The notes beneath the pieces are model-generated. The model was given only the letters and a program-made list of their open reading frames with translations. It had not been told where the DNA came from and made no database searches. Shown here piece after piece: positions 34,341 to 44,455 of a DNA stretch of 64,000 bases (position 1 is its first letter; each line of letters opens with the position of its first letter). Source of the DNA: Mycoemilia scoparia (taxonomy: Eukaryota; Kickxellomycota; Kickxellomycetes; Kickxellales; Kickxellaceae); contig JANBPU010000016.1 of assembly GCA_027575805.1 (NCBI GenBank), positions 1 to 64,000 on the forward strand, given 5' to 3'. The position numbers and the translations under genes were made by a program.

Positions 34341-34724
34341 AGAGTTATCGTACTTTTTCTCATCAACTCTATTCTTCTCTCTATCTATCTGTTTGCGGCT
34401 AGTCTCAACTCTTGACTAACTTCAAACATACACACCACATTCTCTTCTCTTTTTTCTTCACATCTTTAAACTTTGACTCTACTTTTTGCCAAGCTTCTAC
34501 GCTTGTGATATTTTTCTGATCACGCATCACACTTGGACACTACTACTATACTTGCCTTTGTATAAAATCAATATCTTCTCTCAGCTTCTCTTTTGTTGCT
34601 TCTCTCGCGCTCTCTCTCTCTCTCTAATACAACAGCACACATCCATAGCTTCATCTTCATTATCATCATCATCAGCAGCAGCATTTCTTTGACGTTGGCT
34701 CAGTTATAAAGAATATAGAATATC
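34341..34724 (+). promoter_or_regulatory. Pyrimidine-rich leader/promoter of the GATA factor gene
   Basis: The plus strand is strikingly C/T-rich here (TCTCTCTATCTATCTG, CGCGCTCTCTCTCTCTCT), ending with a CAG run just before ATG 34725. Long CT blocks before the start are typical of fungal core promoters and leaders, so the transcription start is probably within this stretch. This is inference from composition only. Confidence 0.5.
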
Positions 34725-36263
34725 ATGGCCACTGCCTTTCATTGCAACAGTAGTACTACTAGCAGTAATAGTAGTGGTGGTAGCAATACCATAGCTTCAA
34801 AGAACAGACGCAAGGGTACTCCAGTTAGGAGTCCTTGCCGTCGTGACATGCTGGACACACCAGGTGTAGTGTTCCGCTTCCCAAGTCTGCTTAGTGCAGT
34901 ACGGGCCACCCTCCCAAGCGAATATAAAAACTCGTTCCTTTCCAAACAGAACATGCTTAATAGTGGCAGCACCAACAGCTCACAGTCTTCAACATTGATG
35001 CGGGATCCAAGCATCTTCGCTTCCTCTGCTGTTACTTTGTTTTCAACCCCTCTGGCGCCCATTGATCCACGACTTCCGCAGCCCAACCAAGAATCCACCG
35101 TGGCAGCTTCCAATGAGGATTCTGGCAATGCAAATGCCAAGATAGATGGCAGCGACTCTTCTTCCTCCAGTACAACCGCAGCTAATAATGGTGCTACTAA
35201 TGGATCGGGCATGGATCAGACCACCACCACCTCATCCCCTCCAAGCAATCGCAACAATAGCAATACCCAGCACCGACATGCCACTCCAGACCATGTTAGC
35301 AATGTCCTTCATTACCCCGAGCTACTCAGCGATATCAGAGATCAACTTAATGTGATCAGAGGCGACTCAGGTATTCTCTCGCGCCCTCTGTACCATGAGA
35401 ATAGCTCAGTCACTAAACGTCGCAGCCATAATAGGACCAGAAGAAGTGCTGCTGCCGCCGCGGCAGCGGCTGTAGCTGCAGGAGCATCTGTTATGGGCCA
35501 CGTGTCTTCCAGTCCTGGCGGTTTGACTGGTAGTGGCAGTCGTCGCCACAAGTCTTCCCTTTCCATCGATCAGACCAAGATGTTTGGTCCTGACGGTGAG
35601 CTTCGTGGCAGTCATAGGCATCATCACATGAGAGGCCGTGGCGTATCTGATGACGACGATTTGGACGAGGAGGATGATGGTATGATGCTGGTGGATCAGC
35701 CCAATGCAGCCGGAGTGACTACTGGCTCGCGATCTGGCCTGTTGGGTGTTGTTGGCGCAGGAAATGGTGGAAGCCAATACCAGCGACGCCATAGCACGGG
35801 GGACATTGATGGGGTCAGCGGCGACGATGGTGATGGCAGCGAAGAGTATAGAATTGGAATGTCTAATGCTGCCGCCGCCGCCGCAGTTTCTATGGCACGG
35901 GAGAGAGGTCGTAGCCCAACAGGTTTGACTGGTGGGAAAATGGTGGGGGGCAAATCGCGCAAATCACCGGGGGCTTCTGGTGCTAATCATTCGGGATATG
36001 CAAGTATCCCGAAATCTGGTGCTGCTATCACATCTTCCCCAATGTCGAGACGGTCTTGTGCATCATGTGGCGTGAATTCTACGCCCTGCTGGAGGCCTGG
36101 CTGGGTGGACCATATGACACTTTGTAATTCTTGTGGCTTGCGGTATAAGAAGGGCAGAGTATTTTGTGCTTCTTGCTGCTATGTTCCAATGAAGACCGAA
36201 ATAGCAACTGGCGGCGCTATCATCTGCAAGCGTTGTAATGAGCGGATACAGCGAACAAACTAA
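34725..36263 (+). CDS. GATA-type zinc-finger transcription factor (Ash1-like finger)
   Basis: A 512-residue intronless DNA-binding regulator. The single GATA finger is C-x2-C-x18-C-x2-C (Cys445, 448, 467, 470), with core STPCWRPGW and LCNSCGLRYKKGR. The PCWRPxW variant and the trailing CxxC...P...E block (residues 481-492) resemble the fungal Ash1 class more than the NIT2/AreA class. A further CKRC (501-504) suggests a second zinc site. The N-terminus holds a conserved-looking block (RDMLDTPGVVFRFPSLLSAV, about residues 40-59) echoed by HYPELLSDIRDQL near residue 195. Between them are Ser/Asn/Thr-rich low-complexity tracts, an alanine run (about 240-248) after a basic NLS-like KRRSHNRTRRS, and an acidic patch (DDDDLDEEDD). 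Ash1 represses mating-type switching in yeast; the role here is unknown, probably development or nutrition. Confidence 0.93.
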   Translation: MATAFHCNSSTTSSNSSGGSNTIASKNRRKGTPVRSPCRRDMLDTPGVVFRFPSLLSAVRATLPSEYKNSFLSKQNMLNSGSTNSSQSSTLMRDPSIFASSAVTLFSTPLAPIDPRLPQPNQESTVAASNEDSGNANAKIDGSDSSSSSTTAANNGATNGSGMDQTTTTSSPPSNRNNSNTQHRHATPDHVSNVLHYPELLSDIRDQLNVIRGDSGILSRPLYHENSSVTKRRSHNRTRRSAAAAAAAAVAAGASVMGHVSSSPGGLTGSGSRRHKSSLSIDQTKMFGPDGELRGSHRHHHMRGRGVSDDDDLDEEDDGMMLVDQPNAAGVTTGSRSGLLGVVGAGNGGSQYQRRHSTGDIDGVSGDDGDGSEEYRIGMSNAAAAAAVSMARERGRSPTGLTGGKMVGGKSRKSPGASGANHSGYASIPKSGAAITSSPMSRRSCASCGVNSTPCWRPGWVDHMTLCNSCGLRYKKGRVFCASCCYVPMKTEIATGGAIICKRCNERIQRTN

Positions 36264-37200
36264 GCCAGCCATATCATTCTGCGTACACACAAGGCCTGTC
36301 TAGAGCGATGGATGCGATAGACTGGAATCCGAGTTCGATCTCTTCTTTCACAGAATCAATGTATGAGGGTGTGTGTGTGTGACCCATGTATGTCTTAAAG
36401 GGAACCTCCTCCATGCATTTCCATACATGCTCTTTTTCGCAATACTTGGAACTAACTGATCCTCTCATCGTCATCACCATCCCCCTATTCTCACCTACAT
36501 AGTCGCATGGCTTGCCTTGTATAATGATTGCTGGTCTTCTCTGCTTTTGATATCTCATTGTCCTTTATTCTTTCTCTCTGTACTGTCGTCAACTCATCGC
36601 AACCTCCTCTTCTATTCGAATAATTCTCTTGTATTTTGTAGAAAGAGATATCATGAGGGGACTTTGGGAGTGAGGTGGTCTTAGCACAACACACACCTTT
36701 GCCCCTTTTGGCCTTTCTTTTGTATCTCTCTGTCTTCATGGCATGGCTCTATTGATTTGGTCTCATTGGCACACCCTCCTCTGGGTTTCTCTGTTCTCTT
36801 TGCTTCTGTATTGTGTTCTGTAGCTCATATCATATCTTACATTACTGTTATAATCTCACAACCACCACATCAACATCGCCGCCTACTTTTACATTTTGAT
36901 TCTCTTTGTATTGTATCCAAATGTCTTTTGCACTCCTCTCCTGGCTCGGCTGTGCGCTCAAATGCTGACAACTTCAATTCTTGGGCCTTACCATACCAGA
37001 CGATATCAATAGGCATTTTACTATATCTTTTTTCATACAATTTTCCCAATTGCTTTTTGCCAACGCATTCCCCATTTACATATATTCCCATTTTCTTTCC
37101 CCTTGGCATAGTATCATCTTTTGTTAGTTTTCTAAAATTTAATAGCCTTGTATTAACAACAATTATACTATACACACAACAAGAGTCGCACTCTATAATT
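36264..37200 (+). other. Pyrimidine-rich 3' flank of the GATA gene (probable long trailer)
   Basis: The plus strand stays C/T-rich for about 900 bases after the stop codon, matching the composition of the leader. Open frames here are short and low complexity. A long 3' untranslated region is the simplest reading. Confidence 0.45.
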
Positions 37201-39003
37201 ATTGACTTTTATTAATTTATGCCTGTGATGCGTATCATTTAACTAAACTTGGCCAGGCCATACCGACATTTTGTAAAATAGCTACACAGCCATTCAAGGG
37301 AACTCGCAACTGCACTGATGACCGATATTGGTTGCAGACATTGTAATTAATATTTTGAATGTTATTTTGGAAGAGCTTGGCAATTGAGGTCAAAGAAAAT
37401 CTGATGGTGTTACATTACATTATACTCAATTTTACTACTACTACTGCTGTTGTTGTTTATAATATTTGTCTATTTTGCTTAATTTAAAACAGATTCTAGA
37501 AGATCATTTATGTTCCATTTAATGTATAACTGGTAGTGTTTAAGTAGATCCACTCTTGGTGTTATTTCCAGAAAAACAACCCAAAAATCAAAAAGCATTT
37601 ATACCTGAATAAAAAGAGGTTTTTTTCTCTAGAAGGTGTATAATATGCGAGTATATGTCTCAATGTCTGAGTTTGAGGGAGTGTGTGTGTCTGCGTAGGA
37701 TAATCAAAGAGACACCAAGATATCTGAATATCTAAAGAGATCCCCCCCCCTCGTTGTTTAAAGAAAGCTTGTATCTATTTATATATATATATGACTAAAA
37801 ATCACAAGGTATTAAACAAAAACAGGTATCCCAAGATAATAGTTGTAAAAAAGTGTCTAGCATAGTATGCATACACAGACAGAAAGCAAAGACTAAATGT
37901 TAGTACTGGTTAGATTTATGGATGAACAATAGTGAAACCCAATGATATAAACGCAAAGAATTTATGTATGTCTCGGCTATAATTATTATTATTATTGTTG
38001 TTGTTATAAATTTATGAGTTAACTTTCAATGATATTTGAAGATGATTTTCTATCTGGACATTTGTTCCACTATTTCCCAATCTCTTTCTACTATACTGAC
38101 AAACCCACCAAAAAGGAAACCAGGGACGGAGATTCTTTAGATGGATTTTCATAGAAAAGGTTTATAAGACTGGAAACTCCGAATTGTGTTTGATCTTTTT
38201 GTGTTGTGTTGTGTTGTGTAAGAGAAAGTGTTGGTGTGGGTAAAATTCATTTATTTTAGGAAGGAAAGATTGGACAAATGTATCGATCCAAAAAAAGAAG
38301 AAAAATAAAGAAACCACGAGACCATATTCACACATACAAAAGTGCCCAACAGCCATTATATGCCCCCAAACGATTCTGGAATGAGGCCGTAAACTTGCAT
38401 TTGAGGTTGCATTTCGCAAAGAGCAAAAAAACAGACTAGGGAAACTGAGACAAAGATACTCAGAGAGATTGAAGAGAAGAGAAAAGATGAATGGATATGT
38501 AAGCATATGTAGGTGAGTGGACAAATAGACATGTATGTATGTATGTATGTAGGTAGGTAGAAGGCCTTGCATTTCTCTTGTATTATCTAACCCCATTCTA
38601 TATGTTTTTACTCTTTGACCTAACTTTGGTATGAATCCAAATGTATCAAAGAAAGAAAGAAAGATAGAGAGAGAGCATGTGGCTTTACATAGTGTATAAA
38701 TATACATCAATTCCATCTACCTGCTTGCTCACATAAACATGGCTATAAAGACCAGATATATATATATATATATATACACGTTTATCCTATGTGTACTTTT
38801 AAAATTTTAGCCCTGGTTGGTGTTATCCGAGGTTCTTAGAAGCCAGCAATTAGTACAATGCATTCTGCTCATTTTCGCCATAGCGTTTTAACCAGACAAA
38901 TCCCACAATGGCTGTAGCAGTTGGTGAAGAATAAACAGCAAGGTTGGATGGCTTTGCACAGTGAAGCCAACAAAACACAAATTCCAACTACTAACAAGAC
39001 ACG
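37201..39003. other. Intergenic region upstream of the kinase-like ORF
   Basis: AT-rich, with a C run near 37743-37752, a (TA)n run near 38758-38775, and CATA/GTAT microsatellites near 38533-38560. A long minus-strand frame (38162-38716) is rich in Phe, Leu, His and Tyr from simple sequence and is probably spurious. No gene supported. Confidence 0.5.
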
Positions 39004-39780
39004 ATGGAAAGATTCTCTATTTATGCAACCATGGATCTGGGTAATAAGATCATGTTTGACGCAATAGATTACTTGTTAAGGCAAAAGATCATGGTAGCAT
39101 GCTACAAAATGGACGATTACACCAAGTTGCTAGAGTGGATAAGAAGCAATTACGGTGATAATGTTGACCTTTCAGAAGAAACTGAGAGAGGCACCTGGAA
39201 AGTAATAAACAGAAGAAATGGAAAGATATTGCTGGATTTGGAAGATATAGGGGGCTACAATGGAATACCAGTAGTGGACCTAGACAGACTGAAAGACATA
39301 GAAACATTGTCATACAACACAGATAGAGTCACGCTGGATGGCAAAAACCTCGTATGGAAGAGACCGATACTCCCGCACGAGCCAATACATATCACAAATG
39401 AGATATCTAATCTTCTGAGACTACAGGACGTGGATGGGGTTGTTAAAATAAAATACATAGTAAGCAGTGAGGGGAAAGAGTACGGATTCCTCATGGAGGA
39501 GTTGCAGAAAATCACAGAAAGTCCAAGTCACACAGAAATAATAGAGATGTTTAAGACGGTAAACAGAATACACAGCTTAGGGACATCGCACGGCGACATA
39601 AAACCCGAGAACATAATGAGAAATTCCGAGGGACAGATAATTTTCATAGACCTTGCATTTAGAGATCACACCCCAGAATATATGATCCCGGGAACAGAAC
39701 GTCTGGAAAGCGAGAAATACATGATGAGCGACTGGTATACCCTTCACATTACTATTAACAAATTAAACCAATTGCGATGA
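39004..39780 (+). CDS. Small intronless protein-kinase-like protein
   Basis: A 258-residue protein with a divergent protein kinase fold. Visible elements are a candidate ATP-binding lysine (LVWKRP, about residue 119), an alpha-C-like glutamate (NEISNLLRL), hinge LMEEL, catalytic loop HGDIKPENIM (HRD variant) and IDLAFRD in place of DFG. The catalytic Asp, Asn and metal Asp are present, so activity is possible. There is no recognisable glycine-rich loop, and the C-lobe ends about 35 residues after the DFG position, so it is minimal or truncated. It has no introns, and by my count 19 of 28 isoleucines use ATA with AGA dominating arginine, unlike the IDH gene nearby. A MITE pair lies 170 bp downstream. 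It could be a horizontally acquired or transposon-carried gene; I cannot assign a family. Confidence 0.65.
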   Translation: MERFSIYATMDLGNKIMFDAIDYLLRQKIMVACYKMDDYTKLLEWIRSNYGDNVDLSEETERGTWKVINRRNGKILLDLEDIGGYNGIPVVDLDRLKDIETLSYNTDRVTLDGKNLVWKRPILPHEPIHITNEISNLLRLQDVDGVVKIKYIVSSEGKEYGFLMEELQKITESPSHTEIIEMFKTVNRIHSLGTSHGDIKPENIMRNSEGQIIFIDLAFRDHTPEYMIPGTERLESEKYMMSDWYTLHITINKLNQLR

Positions 39781-39948
39781 CCATCACATATTTTATTATT
39801 TGGCAGATTCTCCACCAAAAGGAAGCAAGAAAACTCCTTGAGAGGGCATCGATACCCAGCAGGACCTGAGGTAAAAGGATGCAGACTATGGGTGAACGCC
39901 AGAGGGATGTTGGGAGTGCTGGCCTACTCGCTTTAGTGGAGACTTTTC

Positions 39949-40071
39949 CATATAGGTAGTTATTTTTGAAGGGTGAAAGTTTACTAGTACAACTGGACAT
40001 CCATTTGGCTGTGATTGTCCCTATAATCACTGGTCACCAAAATTCACTCTTCAAAAATTATGATCCATATA
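39949..40071. repeat. MITE-like element, subfamily A, copy 3
   Basis: The left end is CATATAGGTAGTTATTTTTG with AAGGGTGA, the right end CACTCTTCAAAAATTATGATC then CATAT. The interior reads GTTTACTAGTA, ACTGGACATCCATTTGGC and ATCACTGGTCACC. It is near-identical in reverse orientation to copies at 50936 and 63171. Confidence 0.88.
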
Positions 40072-40158
40072 CCAATAAACCGCGATCACACATTTGGCTG
40101 TGAATGCCCAGATATCATTGGCCGCCAAAAGATACCCTTCAAAAATCATGGCCCATAT
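40072..40158. repeat. MITE-like element, subfamily A, copy 4 (5'-truncated)
   Basis: It lacks the left terminus and begins in the interior (GATCACACATTTGGCTGTGA). The right end is intact: TTGGCCGCCAAAAG, ACCCTTCAAAAATC and CCCATAT. It lies directly against copy 3. Confidence 0.8.
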
Positions 40159-42240
40159 ATCATTAAATGAAAGTCATTGCAAGTGATCCTGTGGCTATGT
40201 TTATCCCATATACCAATAGTAAAGCGATAGGGACATTTGTGTAGCTAGAATGTATATCTGCTTTATATTTCAAAGTAGCACAGCCGTTGAAAACAGCATA
40301 TACATCCATTTACTAGTTATTGGAAGGAGGCCTGAGAGTACTTGTGGCACATCAACAGATCACTGGATTTCTCTCTTGCCTTTATCCATTCTCTGACTCT
40401 CACTCACCCACGCCTGTACAAATTATTTATAATAGTACGCAATATTTTAAAACAAAGAGCGAAAGCACTGGGAGCTGATGCTACAATACAAATAATGGTT
40501 GAAGATCAAGCCCAGACTATAATTGTTGTGAACAATTGTATAATATTTTGTAGCTGTATGTATATGTGTATGTATGTATATCAGTGACCTTGTGACTTTA
40601 GAAAGTGCTTGTCTGTATCGTTCACACTTACTACTGAACCTTGTGTATACAGACAGACACATTCATACAAGGAAAGAAAGATGCGGGGTCAGGTAGTGTC
40701 TTTTTTTATACTTCTGACTCCATCCATAAGTCCAATTGTTTCTGATAAGGAAAAGTGCCAAGGGCATTTCATTTTGCAATGACGCCTTGAGCAGAAGTTT
40801 GATGCAAAGTATATACAGGCCATCCTTCGATCCACATCATAATCATTATATTGACCAGATTTCTTTGGCTTGTGTGCCCAGTGTGTGTGTGTGGACAAAG
40901 TCGTCGCCCTTAGTTGATCTTGCTGATATTCGTCATTCCGTCCAGTTTTGCTGTGTCTGTATTTTTTGCCTTCAGTCCATTATGTATCAATATTCTATGC
41001 GGAGGAATACTTTGACAATATCATTGGTCACTATACTAGTGCATCTGTGTGGGGATTATTGATATCCGATTCTTGGCATTTTAATCTCGGACCTTTATAA
41101 AATATACAAACCTATATGGATATTTATTATGGATTTGTTTACAAACGATGTGTACTTGTGTATCTGTGTATAGCTGTTTGAGCCATCACATATGTGCAGA
41201 TTCAGTATATACTATATATGGCCACTTTATTGGGCTTTTTCCTAGTTGAAACTCAATATTGTCCAATAAAGTACCTGTATTTTGCAGAAATGTATCCTGA
41301 TAATGCCAGTATGAGCAGCAGTGTTGGAATAGGGGATTTGGAAAAATATACCATGCTGATGATGTAATAAAGACAGCCTTCTGTTGAGAGAAAGAAAGGT
41401 CTAGTACATTCCTCCATTCAGGGGTTATGTATTGAGAGATAATAGCGGTATTAGAGGAGCATCAGCCCACACATACATATACATACAGTATGGTCACCCA
41501 TCAAAACAAAGTAGTATATGACAAGGCGATAAGGAGGCAGCAGCAGCAGCAATACAATTCAAATAAATCAATAAAAATACCAGTTTTCAATGTACTATTC
41601 TTGTTTCGTTGGTCTTTTAAACTCATTTATAGCCTATAGGAAATTGCATATTAAATGTACATAAAGTATCTTGACTTTGTTTTTTAGAATACGTCTTCAA
41701 AATTATTTACTAAATCACGACATTGTTATTATTTGCCGAGATTTTGTGCTTAGATAGACGTGAAGCTGTTATTCCAAATATCTTTCATTATACACCCATT
41801 TTAGCATTGCTTTAAAACATCTTGGTTGATTATTTCACTTCAAATGAATACCTAGACACATTTCTAAAATCCCTAGGACAGCATCACCGTCACCATACTC
41901 AGTTATCTGTAATAGAAATAGCTAAGATTCTGTGGTTGATCTTCAATGAAAGATGTCCAGATGAAAGGAAATGTCACATCAGGGCAAAGATCTATTACTA
42001 TAGGCCAGTATGGCTTTATTTCATGAGTTACTAGGCATAAAAGGACCCCCCAAAAAATTATGATAAAAGTACATACACACAAACAGAAATAATAAGAATA
42101 AGCAATAGTTAGTAAGAATCAAATAACAATAACAGTACATACATTTAAGAGAAAAGTCAATTTCATACCAACTCCGAAAAAAAATATACATCTTAACATA
42201 CATCAGAACTTTTGCCATCATTAAGGATTGTTATTCAAAT
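40159..42240. other. Intergenic region downstream of the kinase-like ORF
   Basis: Mostly AT-rich unique sequence with short CATA, GT and CAG runs (CAG near 41540). A plus-strand frame around 41829-42033 (ending VWLYFMSY) has some protein-like composition but no start or family match. No gene supported. Confidence 0.45.
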
Positions 42241-42306
42241 TTGTGGTATATTTTGCTGGGACACGCCCACGGCCATTCTGTGGCTGATCAGTAGTGAAAA
42301 TCGACA
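42241..42306 (+). repeat. Dispersed repeat R3, copy 1
   Basis: It reads TGTGGTATATTTTGCTGGG and ends CAGTAGTGAAAATCGACA. The same order of blocks recurs at 50509-50572, at an estimated 70-80 percent identity by eye. About 65 bp, non-coding. Confidence 0.6.
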
Positions 42307-44455
42307 GCATACAACAACTAAATAAAAATAATGTGTATTCAGTTGTAAGTGGAGGTTTATGATCCGCTATGAATATTGTTAGAAGTTGAGAACAAAGTCG
42401 TTTAGATTTCTCCAAATATAGCCAAGCTTGCTACGATGTCTTGGAGCACTTACTTCTCATATGGTGTGGTGATATAATGCCATTAAAGATGGCAGATTTG
42501 GGCCTATTGCATTTGCTCTATCCACACCTGTGATAGGCTGGCTGCATGCTTGATAGGATTCCAAACTAGGTTTAACCAAGTCGGGGAAACTTTTTTGACA
42601 CTTAGAGTACTGATAAGAAACGATCATTGTTACTCTGCATTGAAACTTATTTTTGCTCTTGTATTTTTCCTATTTCTAAAATACACCTCAAATCGAGGAC
42701 AAGCGTTCTATGTAATTTTGACACAAGGATCGTTATTTTTGAAGAGCTACTAAGTTTTACTAGTAGGTCAGCTCCATCATGCATAATGGTCAGTTTATAT
42801 TATCATTGATAAATGCATTTCCATGTACAGTCTGCTTTTGGGCCTTCGAAAATAACTACCCATTAGTGTGAGCAATTATCATATAGGCAGGACCAACACT
42901 GCCTTAAATGATGGGGGCGTCTCATGTAAGGCAGCAGCTACTAATCTTTTGCAACAATGTATAAATAGTATGTCTTGGCTGATTCAGAAATTTTATAATT
43001 GGCTAAAACAATTCTATTTATAGCATGGGGTTTTAATTTTATGCAGAGGACACACTCTATCGTCTTTGAATTTATTATTCGTGGGAGAGGAAGTAGAATG
43101 GGGAGAGCAGCGTTTTCTCAAAGCTGTAAATATTTCTGTTTGTGTCTGTGGCATTGATAAGGCATAAAGAACAAGTATTTATTCTTTAGTGCATGACGGA
43201 TGGGGTCGTGATGTAGTTTTGTTGGGGAGAATTGAGCGACAAGATAGCAGGGCCTTATTTCAGGTTCTTGTATGTGTTGTGTGGCAGTCATCATGGATAT
43301 TGGCATCTATACTCGGACTTGATATGCACTATTGGGTTTGATTGATGTGTGTGAAATTCCGAGGATGAGATTTAGACCCAACCAACAAAGGGTGGTCTAT
43401 TAGTGTTGATAAGACAAGAAGTTTAGAGAAAATAAGTGGTTCTATCTGCAATCTTTGCCTAATAGGCATCCTTGTTGATGATCAGCGAGGTTTATCTTAA
43501 AGATAGCTAAAAGTATTTTAAAATAGATTATGATAGATTGGTTCAAATCCAGTTATGCGACTCCTATAAATTTTTATGAATACTGGGTTAGATGTTAAAC
43601 ATCAGGAGTAGTTCTAAATTTATTGTTATAAGTGCTCCTTAGGTAGCAGTTCGAGCCAAACCCACCAGATATTAAAAAAGTTTTGTCTGTCTGTCTATCT
43701 GAAACATTTAGCTGAATTCCCTAATCATGGTTATAGTTGGCCTATAATAAGGCAAAGTATAAGTGGTCAATAATTTGGCTTTGTACCAAAGAAAATCACT
43801 TAAAGTGAGCTCTAGCTGTTATAAAACACTGTGCTAACGGCGGCCACTCTCTAGAAGGATAGAACTTGATATTCATTATACTAACAGACAGCTCTAGGCA
43901 AAGAAATGTATAATACCCATAGGAAATATTTAGTAGCTTCAGATATAATATATTAATTTATAAGCATTTGCTTAGATTCAACCAAAAAAAGGAAAAGATA
44001 ATTTTATTTTGAACCTTTCTTGTTTAAATTATTTGACTACGATTACATACATGCTAGCCAGATCTGGTGGAACATTATGATTATCATAAGTGGTTAATAG
44101 TCCAGCCCGAACTTAACTGGGCCAAGTTCGGCTTGATAGTGGTGATGGTGGTCAATGAGAATCTGGCTAAGGACATTAATAGCCAATATTCCTCCGATTG
44201 GAGCAAAAGTATAGTTGGCTGTTACAAAATTCTTGTGCTGAACACTAAATTGACTGTGGGGAACCTCGGTATCAGCAATTGGCTGGGTTTTATCCTTATC
44301 TCTCATCAATAAACCATAAGCAAAAGGCTTGGTGCTTTCTTTTGCTCTCTGTGTCTCTCTTGCTCTCCCACTATCTTTATACAATTTGATCTGTATATAC
44401 ACCACGTTATCTCTCTCTCTGTATTTCACCAGATTAGAGTCTAAAGCAAAAAGAA
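42307..44455. other. Intergenic region upstream of IDH
   Basis: AT-rich sequence with one subfamily B MITE-like element (42731). I see no credible gene. The 100 bases before the IDH start have CT repeats (TCTCTCTCTCTGTATT), a likely promoter/leader. A minus-strand frame across 44094-44477 overlaps IDH exon 1 and has no family resemblance. Confidence 0.5.
42731..42864. repeat. MITE-like element, subfamily B, copy 1
   Basis: The left end is CGTTATTTTTGAAGAGCTAC, the right end GGGCCTTCGAAAATAACTAC then CCAT. The interior has TTTTACTAGTAGG and ATATTATCATTGATAA, shared with the two subfamily B copies at 50573 and 50696. Confidence 0.8.

Noticed and set aside
38162..38716. Minus-strand frame of 184 codons
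   Set aside because: Rich in Phe, Leu, His and Tyr from AT-rich and GTAT repeats; no domain or plausible start context.
39755..40030. Minus-strand frame over the kinase 3' end and MITE copy 3
   Set aside because: It runs through a non-coding repeat and lacks family resemblance, although 39806-39940 could be a fragment of something mobile.
43540..43580. tRNA-like GGTTCAAATCC box
   Set aside because: No matching A box or cloverleaf at the proper distance upstream.
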